A stretch of 64,000 bases of DNA from Nymphalis io (Eukaryota; Arthropoda; Insecta; Lepidoptera; Nymphalidae): assembly GCF_905147045.1 (NCBI RefSeq), contig NC_065918.1, positions 15,934,001 to 15,998,000 on the forward strand, read 5' to 3'. Position 1 is the stretch's first letter; each line of letters opens with the position of its first letter. A program made the position numbers and the translations under genes. Under the pieces are notes generated by a model. It made no database searches. It saw only the letters and a list, made by a program, of their open reading frames with translations, and was not told the DNA's origin. Below are positions 21,994 through 33,657 of this stretch, piece after piece.

Positions 21994-24900
21994 GTAAGTA
22001 CTATAATATTATTTTATTAAACACAAGCTGGTCGTCCCGACTTTATACAGGTAAAGTTTATACAAAGTAATACTTTATCATTAATAAAAATCGAACTCTT
22101 ACTACAATCACCACCCTTTTTCATCGTAAATATATTTATATATATACCAATATACATGCCTTATCTTATTTAGGTGTAGAAAGTATAAGAAACATCGTCA
22201 AATCAACCTTACTTAAAGTAATAAAATGCCAAAACAATAAGACTAGAACGCTTCGCAGCTCCGTTATTGTCCTGTCACTGAATTTAAAATGTCGTTGCAT
22301 ATGCAAATACTAAATACCCTTTATTAAGCTTTCGTGATTTGGTCATAAGCTGAGTTTATTAATTTGTCAAATTTAAACATATAATAAATCTTTTGAATTT
22401 TTGATCAGTACTTGGCACTGCTTTGAATGTACTACACACGACGTAAATAATGCTGTCGTTTTAAACTTGCGGAAGAACCGTAGCCATGTGGAATATGTAG
22501 TCATAAATACAAATCACATATTTAATTATATATATATATATAAAAACAATAAACTCAAATTAACAATTTTAACTGAAACTGAGAACGTGCTAATGTGTCA
22601 AGGCTATAAAATATTGAAAACAAATGTGCATTAAACAATAAATCTTTTTTGTGACAAAAACAATAAACACTGAAAAAAAAACTTATGTGAGAAAGAAAAT
22701 AAATGATTTAATGTCGGCGTTGGGTTTCGAACGCAAGTGACCATTCGACTCGGTTGCGTTTGTGAGGGAATTGAATCATTCTGATATTATTTATTACTGG
22801 TTTATACCATCGGCTTTTGTTGTTATATTATTTGAAAGCAATATCTATAAAGCTACATAATACCGAAATAGACTGCCTATACTTAAGATTAATATATAAA
22901 AGTATTCACTGAACAAATTTGGAATGTACCTACAAATATTCACGGCTATTATACGTGGACAGGCTTATAACTCAGTTTTAACCCAAATTATTTAAGTTTT
23001 TATTTAAATTAAAAGATTTTATCATCGTTACTTGTTTTAATAATAATTAGCTATTAAATATATGTTATTGACAAATAATCTTCATAGTGTTGATTAGTAA
23101 AATGAATATAGGTTATTGCCGACTAAGCTGTGGGGCACTGTATTTGTAAATATTACAATGTTTTCCGGTAATTAATTTATCAATACCAATTATAAAGCCG
23201 TTAGTATACTCATTACATTATTGTTTCCATAAGTTCTTTATAAATGAAAAAAAACTAAGCAAATTGCACTTGCTGCACCCATACACTTGGTAGAAGGGCA
23301 ACATATATATTTATCTCTCTTTTACTTTCTTTCTACGTCATATCTTTATTCTATCTTATGTCACGAAATGTGGCTAAACATGATGAGTCCATAAAATTTT
23401 ACCCTCAATTCTCGTCCACTTATCGATAACAGAGACACTGCCCAAGTTATTTAAAAAAAAATAGCATACGTGGACATTCAATTAGATGTTTTTGACACTA
23501 TTAAAGTAAAAAAAAAATAAGCGTCTGTAATAAGTTGTAATGGCAGTGTGAACCAACGCCATGTTTGATTTTCAGTGACGTCATATAACAAGATGGAACG
23601 CTTCGTTAGGCCTATTATTTCGTATTTGATGCAGTGTGAAAATAATGCGTGTATAAGGTATTTTGAATTGAATATAATTATTCAATAACATCGCGACGGT
23701 GACGTTCTCTCAGCTAGCGGCTATCAATGTGAACCGTGTTATCTGTTCTCCCGTCATCACCAGTTACATCACCGACCTTGTTTGTTTGACATTTATTCTT
23801 GCAAAATACGAAAATGTATTTGTAATCTCAAAGACGTTTATTTAAAAGTTGAGATAATATTATTTATTTATGAAAAATTTAGCAATTGTATTATTTATTT
23901 CTTTTTTCATATTTCTTTTTAGTTCAAACTCTTCGGTTGAGGTTAGGTTTGGAGATACTAAGCGGTTTCATTATATTTTGATAAATTAGCTGGACATTTA
24001 AAAAATATATAAGTTTGTGGGCATATATAATAGTTGATAAAGCCATTCATCTCTTCATAATTAATCTTTAAGAGTTTAACGTCTGAGTAAAATGTTTTCA
24101 ATTAAAAGATAATGGAAAATATTTTTTTTGACTAAAAACCTTTTTAATTAAATATTTGTTTTTATAATTTTTAAGTGCCATAAAGACGTTTTTTTATCTT
24201 AACTGCTTGGGAAAACCTACTAAAATAAAACTACATTACATTACCAACATCGAATACTTTGTAAAAATATTAATAGATTGTTTTATTTATGTTCATAATG
24301 AAACATTAAAATCTGAACCATATTTTGTTTTCACTAATTACATTAAAAAATGTTGACTTTTATTTTTAGTGCCAATAACGCCCAATGCTTAGACCACGCG
24401 TTTATAGGTTGTGGGTTAAATTCTGGGCAAACGCCGATTACTTATAAGTGTTATTTCGACGATAATTAGTTAAACAATGCTGTCTTCTTCTTTCACATGT
24501 CAAATAAATGGTGACAGAAGGAGATATAAGTGTTTATCTGAACACCCATTAAATAACGTTTATACATAAGCCAGTAATATATAAAGCTTGTGTTGTTAGG
24601 GTAAATGTAGAATACGGCAAAGAAATGGATCTGGCGCTGTAATATACACACACGGCAAGCTTGGCACCAACCTCCAATGCATTATGCCTCCTTGTCGGTA
24701 ATTTCATACCAAATACGGCCATACCAGATGTTGAGGTGACACTTGCTGTTACAACAAGGGTTTTTCACCCTTAGTGGCTATATTCTACTCTGTAACTGCA
24801 CGGCAACTTGTCAACATTAATATAAATCACATTCATTTTAGCGGTGACATGTTTTAATTGATATTATGATAGTTTTTTTAATATACAAAATATTTGTCAA

Positions 24901-25028
24901 ATAAATGAAAAACCGTAACGAATACAATAGTGAAATAATATATTCAATTAAATGTTATCTTTCGTGCTATTATCAACGTGTAGTGGTCATTAGAAACAAA
25001 ATAATGTCTTTGAATGAATCACTGTGAT
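21994..25028 (+). other. Left part of a 34-kb intron
   Basis: The intron between 21993 and 56425 begins here with GTAAGTAC. This part is AT-rich. It holds a small (TA)n run near 22510-22522, a GC-richer island at 23540-23920 (separate entry) and a possible tRNA-like SINE scrap at 24368-24435 (GTGGGTTAAATTCTGGGCAA). Open frames here have no recognised domains. Confidence 0.5.
23540..23922 (+). other. GC-richer intronic island with CRE motif
   Basis: A perfect cAMP-response-element palindrome, TGACGTCA, lies at 23576-23583, eleven bases before an ATG that opens a 31-codon frame. From about 23686 two plus frames stay open for 50 to 79 codons, but without recognisable motifs. It may be an internal promoter or enhancer, or an unidentified exon. 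No firm call is possible. Confidence 0.3.
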
Positions 25029-25135
25029 CTAGAGAACTAAGATGTTATATATCGGGTGTCTGTTGTTACACTGGTCCACTCAATTTTAACAACGAAACTT
25101 ATTAATACAGAGTATTGATGTTAGACGGTAAAATG
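25029..25135 (-). mobile_element. Family A retroposon fragment
   Basis: GAGAACTAAGATGTTATAT, GTTACACTGGTCCACTCA and, further on, AGTATTGATGTTAGACGG match the middle of family A in minus orientation. Both ends are missing. It overlaps the 3' end of a short open frame on the same strand. Confidence 0.65.
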
Positions 25136-25299
25136 GAAGATCCACGGAAACCAGTATAAAGTCTTACATTTGCTTGTTTATTATCAAGGAGTATCGTAAT
25201 ACGTTTATGCAGTTCTTTACGCTTTGCTGGTTTTTTAATAACTACAATACAGGCTACGGGGTCAAATTCGAACGAGGCCTCCGCCACGGAGGCTGCCAT
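25136..25299 (-). other. Small open frame of unknown origin
   Basis: From an ATG at 25299-25297 the minus strand encodes about 50 residues, starting MAASVAEASFEFDPVACIVV and continuing with a lysine-rich KKPAKRKELHKRITILLDNK. Its composition is protein-like and GC-richer than its flanks, unlike most chance frames here. The frame then runs into a family A fragment and stops at 25102. It could be the first exon of an antisense gene, a retrogene remnant, or an insertion-truncated transposon ORF. No family was recognised. Confidence 0.3.
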
Positions 25300-25914
25300 T
25301 TATTTAAATTCAATTAAATACATATTTTATTGTATATTTTGTGATTCTTATAAGAATTTGTCTTTTTCATGTTTAATATTTTGCCGATTTGGTTTTGACA
25401 GCATAGTTGTATATTATGTTTCTCTGTCTCTACGTGAAAATCTCATTGTATTCGTTCGTTTTGGGTTATAATGACTTCATACTAAGTGAATGAATATGTC
25501 ATTAAAAACTTGTAACATTTATAAATAAGTTAGTCATATTGAACAAATCAAGTCTTCGCATCGACTCTGATTACGACATCGTGTTTGTTTCACTAATTTA
25601 AATAACAATTGTAATCAGTTAATTTATAAAAAACGAAAAATTTAACCTTCGCTTGATGATTGGTAATCAGTCAAAATCCATGCCCATTGTAGATAATTCT
25701 CTAGGCATATAATCTTGGCGATCGAAGTAAACATCTCGTGCGTAATAAATACGTAAAGTCAGGGTAATAATATTATTCTGTAGGCATTATACCTAGGTTA
25801 ATGCCTACATGCAGGAGATCGATCGAGAACATTCGTTTATCGTATATTATTTTTGAAGCAAAACTTCTTAAGCATGCTGTGAATAAAATTTCAAGGTAAA
25901 ATTCAAATTAAACG

Positions 25915-26030
25915 TCTCTGACGGAAACGCACCTGCAAGCCTGCAAGCAAGATGTTGCAGATGTCCATGCGCGGTGGTAGTCACTTTCCATCAGGTGAGC
26001 CTCCTGCTCGTTTGCCCCCTTCTTATATAA
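25915..26030 (+). repeat. CR1-like LINE tail
   Basis: ACGCACCTGCAAGCC, GATGTTGCAGATGTCCATGC, GCGGTGGTAGTCACTTTCCA and ATCAGGTGAGCCTCCTGC, then TCGTTTGCCCCCTTCTTATA, form the 3' tail of a CR1-type lepidopteran LINE. The last 40 bases closely parallel the tail of family A (CACTTACCATCAGGTGGCCC...TGCTCGTCCGCC). The copy is severely 5'-truncated. A related fragment is at 43005. Confidence 0.65.
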
Positions 26031-26499
26031 AAATAATAATTAATTATTTTTTTTAAATACAATGAAATCAAGTAGTATTATCAAACAAGCTATTAAATTA
26101 ACAAAGCATGTAAACAAACCTTGTATTTTTAAAGTAACTCTATTTGTAGCATGAATTTAAAACTTTGCGGATATACGTCAATCGGATGAGAATATAAATG
26201 ATTCCTGTGTAAATAGTGGGCTTTTGTGAAATAATTCTAGAAAGCACCGTGGGTTTTGTCTCATTTAGTTTGTTTTGGGGTTAAAGAAACTTTATTCTCA
26301 TCATGAAACACATTCACTAACATGAGAATATAATATTACGACAACAATTGCTCAGCGATGATGATATTATTAAACTATAGAAAAATACAATTTCGAAGAG
26401 GGTATTTGTGAAAATTTTGCATTATTGTCGATAGACTGGTCTTATCGCAAATACACGGATTAAGTACAGCTAGGAAGTGGTATGAGTGATTGACAATTT
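26031..26499. other. AT-rich intronic DNA
   Basis: Nothing was recognised. Confidence 0.5.
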
Positions 26500-27385
26500 A
26501 TTATTATTTATTTTATTTTATATTTAAATAAATATATTTATTTTTCGTTGCTACTTTTTATTAAATTTATATTAAATATAATAAGTAATTTTACATTATT
26601 ATACTGTCTGTTTCATATTATGTATTTACTTATATTATATTAATTTGAACATGTATTTTTAATAGTCTCTTAAGCAGATGCATACTTTTTGCTTCTTTAA
26701 TATTTTTTGGTAAATTATTAAATCGTTTCGCTCCGTCAAACAAAATATTTTTCTTCCCATAGTTAATAGTACGATGTTTTGATAGTTTTATGTTATAAGC
26801 GTTTCTTAATTTCATTCTTTGTGATTGTTGGTTTTTATTCAATTGTATTTCTGTGTGTATATTTTTATCTAATTTTTTTTTTATAAGAATGCAAATAAAG
26901 TAATTGTAGGTTTGAGAGACGTTCATTATTTTTTGTGTTGATGTAAAAAAGTCGTAATTAAAAAGCGTTTTTACTAATATGTTCTGCTTAACTTGTAATT
27001 GCGCTAAGTTTGTTGGGGCAGCCGTACCCCAGATTTCTATTAAATAGTCTAAATGTGGTTTGATTAGGGAGTTATAAATCGTATACTTTACTTGGCGTGG
27101 AAGACATCTAGTAATTTTTCTTATAATTCCGTTTAATGATGTTAATTTGCTTTTAATTTTGTCAAGATGTGGTCTCCAAGTTAAGTGGCTATCTAAAATT
27201 AATCCTAAGTACTTTTCTTCGCCTCCTTTATTTATAATTTGATTATTTATCATTAATGGCTTGTGGTGTGTTATTTTTTTTATTTTTGGCTGAAAAAAAT
27301 ATATAATTTGTTTTAATAGTATTCATTGTTAGTAGGTTATATCGGAACCAGATATTTAAATTATTTAAGTCTTCTTAGGCTTCTA
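26500..27385 (-). mobile_element. LINE, C-terminal part of reverse transcriptase
   Basis: A 208-codon open frame (27253-26630) starts with a segment containing KYLGLILDSHLTWRPHLDKI, the conserved block after the RT palm. It continues through KPHLDYLIEIWGTA to a basic C-terminus. Upstream, after a +1 frameshift near 27290-27310, the same protein continues with WFRYNLLTMNT and DLNNLNI up to about 27385. The copy is 5'-truncated: no YADD box or endonuclease is present. The 3'UTR is AT-rich. It belongs to the jockey/CR1-like group; exact clade not determined. Relatively few stops suggest a moderate age. Confidence 0.8.
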
Positions 27386-27719
27386 AAATTATGGTATGGA
27401 CGTGACTTGTTTTTACGAGTCGTATCTACAACTGTAATTTTTTTTCTGGACTATCTAGATAATTTCAATCAGATCTATTTAATTGGATTTCTTTTATATT
27501 ATTTTTGCCGTTATATGTCCACTGCTATGCCATAAATCACGTCAATGTCCATTTCGATGGAATAATATTTGAACAAATCGTAATTATCGATTTATGTTAT
27601 TTGTATCTATTACATATCTATTGTTTTTATATTCTTAAAAAAAAACATAAAATTAAATTCTATTGAACAACAAAAGTGAATAAGAATGGATACCACACCA
27701 ATATTTGTTTAAATTTAAA

Positions 27720-27905
27720 AATACTGCCTATACACAGATGCACTAGCAATTCTCTTACACTCATAGTCCATTGGGACAAAAACGACCGAAAAGATATCAG
27801 GGAAAGGCCTAGCGGATTTACGTACTCTCCGAGACATGGGATTGTCACTGCCAACGTCCTAAATCCGGCTGCTTTTGGAAATATCAGCCTCACCTACGAG
27901 GCCGT
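27720..27905 (-). mobile_element. Family C SINE fragment
   Basis: On the plus strand, GGACAAAAACGACCGAAAAG, GGATTTACGTACTCTCCGAG and ACATGGGATTGTCACTGCCA follow the order of the 7950-8312 copy. The tRNA-like head has been reduced to CTCACCTACGAGGCC. Both overlapping open frames are accidental. Confidence 0.7.
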
Positions 27906-27976
27906 TTATCCAATTAAATAGTAATAATGTTAGCAGTTCATATGTCTCCTTGTTAAAAATATTTCCTTACTCTACT

Positions 27977-28187
27977 TCGGGCTTTGTGCACTCTTGTCTG
28001 GGTACCATCCACTTATCATATATTCTACATCAAAGAAGAAGTACTTAGTATTGTTGTGGTCATGTATGAAGGGTGAGTGAGCCAGAGTGACTACAGGCGC
28101 AAATGACATAACATCAATCACCAAGATTGGTGCATTGGCGATGTAAGGAATGGTAAATGGGTTGGCAATTGTTATTCTATAAAAAAC
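27977..28187 (+). mobile_element. Family A retroposon, internally shortened
   Basis: It starts CGGGCTTTGTGCACTCTTGT and reaches GATGTAAGGAATGGTAAATG, then jumps to TTCTATAAAAAA, skipping the usual CACTTACCATCAGG block. The head and middle are diverged. Confidence 0.75.
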
Positions 28188-29002
28188 ATATATGATGTTA
28201 ATATGTCCATAATATTTCATCATTTAATTTTTAAATCGCATGTCAGAATCTAACCGATCATCACTCGTTACATGAACTTGTGTCAGGGACGACAGATAAA
28301 CAAAACGAGCGGCTTGCATTACTCGGCTTTTACGTTTTATAATATCAATTGGGAAAAAAAACTCAATGAAAAGTTTTCCTGTACAGATAACATAATTGAC
28401 TTGAAGGACATATAATATTCAAATATATATATAGCGTAAATACTTTTTTTTTCTATGTTGAATGTTGATTTATATGCAATTGTTTTTTAACTGTGTTATA
28501 AAACACATGTATGTGAAACACGCGACAGTGTTGGCGTCCTTTCAGACTATGGGAGTAAGGGAATTAGTGTTGTATCTCGGTATTCTTTAAGGATAGTTGT
28601 AGCTTAATAATAGTCTATTACGTGAAGTGTTGAAAGCACGATTTTTGTGGACTTTCGTAATGAATACAATCTTACATCAACCGAGTGCATTCTCTATACC
28701 CAGATTAAAGCATTTCTGTTAAATCATGTTAGGAGCTCTTTTCACTACGATGAATTTTGATAATACGGTTTTATAAAACTATTTTTGACGCGTACTTAAA
28801 TTATTATTATATATAGGTATATGTTGTTTAGCGGTCATATAGAAAATCCTTAGTCTTCTTCGTAAGGTCTATTGATCGCTCTTATAATGAGAGAAATCAA
28901 AGAAAAGTCATCAGATATCTAATACAATGTTTTTTAGTAAGGTTATAATTTTTTGGCGTTATGTATGTATAGTTTTTTTTTAGTAATGCCTAACTGATAG
29001 AA
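28188..29002. other. AT-rich intronic DNA
   Basis: Nothing firm was recognised. At about 28545-28565 GACTATGGGAGTAAGGGAAT recalls a few bases of family C but is too short to call. Confidence 0.4.
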
Positions 29003-29265
29003 GCCGAGATGGCCTAGTAGCTAGAACGTGTGAATCTTTACTGATGATCGTGGGTTCAAACCTGGGAAAGCACCACTTAATTTTTATGTGCTTAATTTGT
29101 GTATATAATTCATCTCTTGCTTGACGGTGAAGAAAAACATCGCGAGGAAACCTGCATCTGTCTAATTTACTGAAATACTGCCACATGTGTATTCTACCAA
29201 CCCGCATTGGAGCAGCGTGGTCTAATCCTTCTCCTCAAAAAAAGAGAGAAGGCCTTAGCACTCAC
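29003..29265 (+). mobile_element. Family B SINE
   Basis: It starts GCCGAGATGGCCTAGTAGCT with both promoter boxes (GTGGGTTCAAACCTGGG). The body runs to AGCAGCGTGG, then with a deletion to CTTCTCCTCAAAAAAAGAG and GAAGGCCTTAGCACTCA. The normal 3' end is replaced by the following family A sequence, so the two form a fused pair. Confidence 0.85.
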
Positions 29266-29466
29266 TAATCATATATTCTACCGCCAAGCAGCAATATTTT
29301 GTATTGCTGCGTTTACGTTTGATTGATAAATGACATAACATCTTAGTTCCTATGTTGACGCATCGGTGACGCAGGTTTATATTTCTTACAATGCCAATGA
29401 CTATGGGCGGTGGTGTCCACTTACCAACAGTTGATTCTCTTACCAGTCTACCTCATACGATAAATA
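29266..29466 (+). mobile_element. Family A retroposon fused to family B 3' end
   Basis: This copy begins inside the family at CACTCACTAATCATATATTC, without the first 45 bases. It keeps ACCGCCAAGCAGCAATA, ACATAACATCTTAGTTCC and TTACAATGCCAATGACTATG, and ends in a decayed tail. There is no gap between it and the upstream family B copy. Confidence 0.7.
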
Positions 29467-31004
29467 AAGCACTTCAAACTATCAAACTCGATCCAATAAT
29501 AAGATAAACTAATGGACAACATATTTTTTGAGATTAAAAAGATTGAATATGCAAATATGTTGATAATTAAAAAAATTAATTAATAACCAACATGTGGACA
29601 GAAACATGTATTACGTATTTGTTAATTGCACGATCTGCTATTTATCTGCAAATGAGACAAATATATTTAAATAGGTCTAAATATTGTCGTGTTCGGACAA
29701 TTGATGCTTGACGAAAGGCCAATTGAAATTTAGACGTGAGTTTTTCGTAATTCAATTTAAATATATCATGCGTGGTCTACTATTCTATATATTTAATTGA
29801 TTACAACCCGTTTAAAAATACAACTATATAAGTATTGTAAGAAATAATAGTGCAATTTCAATAATTTCACTAATATCGGTTCAATATAGGTCTATAAATG
29901 TCTATAAATATCCCGCTACTTACTCGCAACTAAGGTACATTCTTTCGGAGAAGCTATTTCTATAGAGAAACGCCATTTTTTAAACTCTCTGTCATATAGC
30001 TGTGCCTGATTAGCATAACGTAAAGGTAAAATATTTCCTCGTAAACGTATTGGTGTTTCTAGCGCTTTTAAATTTTTATTTAATAAGATTTAATAAAAAT
30101 GCAACCAAATTTATGTAATATCCTTTATGAAAATTATCGAATTTAATATCGTACTGAAACATTTTAATCTTTGAAATATGTCATTCTATATATCACAATT
30201 AAAATCATAAATGGTGGACTTGTTAAAAAATAAATCATATGTATATACGGTTCTTTCACATATTCCTTGGAAGTATAGATTATTTATAGTTAAAAGACCT
30301 GTCAAATTATTATCGTAAACAATCGGGCATTTTAGAATGTATGGGTGCGTGTAAAGTTAATATAACTGAGTGAAGCTAATCAAAAGAACTCTTTGTTCCG
30401 GCATCGAGCATCAACTCGTCGATTTGATGAAATATTGTTCGCCAAAGAAATGAAATCTGATTATCGTGTTTCCACTTAAAGAATCGAGGGTTCCTTATGA
30501 GTTTTCGTTATAAGTTTTTTATTAAAATTATATTTTATGCTTTAAATTGCAATTATAAGCTATGTGATAATCAACGTAAACAAGAAGATTTAATCAAAAT
30601 AAATAATAAAATCGTATCGAACGCACGATGGTTTGCAGCAAGTAACCACTGCTCTATCCAGTCGGCAAATAATTGTGGAAATTTCTATCAATTTCATCCA
30701 TGGTCCATTGACCATTCCGCATTCTCCCCCAGGGTAATATGCACGCATAATTTGAACTTCAGTCATAATGTAATGTAAATTATTTTAGAACTAGTGATTG
30801 CTATCGATTTTGTCAGTAATTTATTTAAAGTAAAGTTTACTATTTCTAGTTACTGCCAGCCTAGCTTAATTGTTACTGTAATTAATGGGGTCTTGTTTAA
30901 TACAAAACCCCATTATAAGTTTTATAAGTTTTTGAGTTTTCAATCGAGAAATTCGAAGTAACAGCACCCGCTTGGATAGTTAACTTGCTCCATTCATCTT
31001 GGCT
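29467..31004. other. AT-rich intronic DNA
   Basis: One tRNA-like patch is described at 30615-30675. Otherwise no exon, RNA gene or repeat was recognised; the 93-codon frame at 30497-30778 is not convincing. Confidence 0.45.
30615..30675 (-). repeat. tRNA-like SINE head
   Basis: On the minus strand GGATAGAGCAGTGGTTACTT has an A-box-like core and, about 30 bases on, CGTGCGTTCGATACG resembles a B-box. No acceptor stem pairs, so it is not a tRNA gene. It may be the head of a different SINE family with the body lost. Confidence 0.35.
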
Positions 31005-31093
31005 GTGTTTGCGCACTTGTGCACTACTCTTGCGCAGTTGGCTTGTCTTCATTGAAAATGGCCGTAGCCAAAATCGGTCTGGACGACGTTATA
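31005..31093 (+). mobile_element. Family C SINE, 3' fragment
   Basis: TGTTTGCGCACTTGTGCACT, CTTGCGCAGTTGGCTTG and AATGGCCGTAGCCAAAATCG, then GTCTGGACGACGTT, match the last third of family C. The head is absent. Confidence 0.75.
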
Positions 31094-31344
31094 TTAGGAT
31101 TCGTTTCTATTCAGTCTATTTTTCCCATCACCCTTCATTACAAATATTGTATGATATGGAAAACACAGTAGCTTTTCATCTTGTATGCTTATTTGTAAGT
31201 CCAAATCTAATTACTTAAAAACTAATTAAATCATTAAGGAATTAAATATTGTAGGAGCAAATGCATTTAAAATAGTACTTATTTGGAGCTTTAGATATTT
31301 GGAAAGTAATCATATCATTAATTATATAAAATAAATAATACTGG

Positions 31345-31632
31345 TGTGTAGGGCTTTGTGCAAGCTCGTCTGGGTAGGTACCACCCACTCATCAGATATT
31401 CTACCGCAAAACAGCAATACTTGATATGGTTGTGTTCCGGTTTGAAGGGTGAGTGAGTCAGTGTAATTACAGGCACAAGGGACATAAAATCATAGTTCCC
31501 AAGGTTGGTGGCGCATTGGCTATGTAAGCGATGGTTGACATTTCTTACAATGCCAATGTCTAAGGGCGTTTGGTGACCACTTACCATCAGGTGGCCCATA
31601 TGCTCGTCCGCCTTCCTATTCTATAAAAAAAA
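31345..31632 (+). mobile_element. Family A retroposon, near full length
   Basis: A well-preserved copy from GTAGGGCTTTGTGCAAGCTC to CCGCCTTCCTATTCTATAAA with a long A-run. It carries all the family blocks and, with 48017, is among the least diverged copies in the window. Confidence 0.9.
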
Positions 31633-32761
31633 AAGCTTTTTAAGATTACATTTTTACAATTATAGTAAATATTACAATTTATTATATTGGTTTGAATATA
31701 GTAGTATTGAGTATATTTTTTAATCTCAGTGTAAAAGTATCACTTGTTATGAATTGTCTCACTTCTGTTTCAAATCATGTATGGGTTACCCCATTAAAAA
31801 AAGGAGGTACTTCTAAGTCATGCCGCACTGAAATAGTTACTATCGGTAACGGGATGTCAGGGCTACCTACTGCTTATTAAAACGTACTACAATTATTATC
31901 ACCATCTATAAAATTATGTTAGCAAATAATGAAATGATAAAAATGTACTTCTGTACATACTGTGTAAAATCTTTCCTTTTTCTTTTATTAAAAATATATT
32001 ATATGAAATGGGAAAATTATTATGACAAAAAAAATAATTATATTACCAAAATTTGATTTTATTCCTAATAATAATGTAACAAATTAAATGTAAAATAACT
32101 ATTAAAATAACAATTTGTATTTAATAAATCATTAGTGGCCAATACACACTCAATCGTTGAATTGCTGGAACGTACAATTTTTTAATTCAATAGTGCCCGA
32201 TCTGCAGATTGCAGAGGCCGTCAAAATAAAGTTTCGTTAAAAGCTCCATGTGAAAGCGTATGGATTGAAACGAATTATTAAATATATATAGTTATATTAA
32301 TAACAATTCCGCTAATAATAATTTCTAGTAAATATACTTCAATTGGTTAAAATTATATATATTTTTTGTAACTGATTAATCAGTTCTTTCTAAACTACTA
32401 CTGAAAATGAAAATACACGCGGCCTTATAAAAGTTGCTTAGCAGCTGTTTAGTTTTACACTCATTTGTTTCTTTAGGCCGTTACTGATTTGACATTCGAA
32501 AGTCAAGTATATTGCATAGTTTAACAGATTACCCGTTAAGCAACGTTTTGTAGTGAGGTCATAAATCATTACTTTATAAGTCGTGCATATTAAAAGCCAA
32601 AAACACTTAATAACCGTAGTAATAAAAAAACAAAAAGAATTAAAATAGCAATTGTCTCCACTGTTGACTTCCTTATGGGCTAGTTAATTTTTCGCCTAGA
32701 GAAACCTAATTGCGATTCAACGTTCTAAATGCGACCAGCATTTAGTATTTATTAGTAGTAA

Positions 32762-32829
32762 ATGCCTCGTTGGTCTAGTGGCTAATTATAAGGCTGCAGA
32801 TCCCGAGATTGGCCGCCGCAACCGAAATC
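32762..32829 (+). mobile_element. Family C SINE with large internal deletion
   Basis: The head GCCTCGTTGGTCTAGTGGCT...GCTGCAGATCCCGAG joins directly to the tail ATTGGCCGCCGCAACCGAAA. The whole middle, about 290 bases including the B-box, is missing. The joint falls at a shared GAG, which suggests a microhomology deletion. Confidence 0.8.
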
Positions 32830-33482
32830 AGTTTTATTTTTTATTTTTATGGATAATTATTGTATTGATATATAATTATTTAAGTCTTCGATCTAAATAA
32901 CATTTATGTAAGAATTAATTAGATTAATTAGTTTTTAATTCATTTAAAATAAAGGAGCCGTCTAGACGACGGTTGTTGAAGTCTAAACTAAGTAAAATGA
33001 AGATAGAAATTAAGTAACAATTTATTCACTATTCAATGGTGAGAGAAGTGTTTGAGTAAATATTTCTACATTACCGTATTTCAAGTAACACTACGAACGA
33101 GTGTGTCCAGTTTATAGAATTAATCATGTGTTGTTCACAAAGGGAAAATAATTTCATATTCAAACAAATGAGATGTTACTTATTTAGTAACACTCAATGA
33201 CATATAATTATTTAAATATAAAACGCTCAAAATTATTATATGTACGGTTATGAACTTTTTAAATGTAAATATAATAACGAGAAAAAATAATAGTATTTTT
33301 CTCGAATATAAATAAAATTCAATAATCCTTACATGGTGGCTACGAGACAAAAGAGTTCCTACCCATTGTAATAGTATGAAAGCCCGTGCAAATTTTCGGT
33401 TAAAATATTTAATCGTGATATGGGCTTCAATATAGTAAATAACAAAATAATATAATTGTAATCTCTAAAATCATTTGTATAA

Positions 33483-33518
33483 CTGAAATACTCACAAAAT
33501 ATTTTGTGAGTATTTCAG
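33483..33518. repeat. Perfect 36-bp palindrome
   Basis: CTGAAATACTCACAAAAT is followed at once by its exact reverse complement with no loop. No repeat family or gene accompanies it. Confidence 0.95.
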
Positions 33519-33600
33519 CACGCTCAAAAAGTCATTATATAAAATCTAAATATGTACGACGGAAAAATAGTAATACTTTGAAATATTAAACGTATCCACA

Positions 33601-33657
33601 ATGGCAGCCCTCGTTATAGTATTGGTCAGCTGGCTGGCACGCGGTCGACTCGAATGA
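33601..33657 (+). other. Short signal-peptide-like open frame
   Basis: The ATG lies in a good context (CCACAATGG) and opens 18 codons, MAALVIVLVSWLARGRLE, a hydrophobic stretch flanked by arginines. The local sequence is GC-richer than its flanks. It may be chance or the first coding exon of an unseen secreted protein; the only nearby donor-like GT (at GCG|GTCGAC) is weak. Confidence 0.2.

Noticed and set aside
30497..30778. 93-codon open frame with an acceptor-like CCCCCAG
   Set aside because: The most protein-like part overlaps a tRNA-like SINE head on the opposite strand; no domain is seen.
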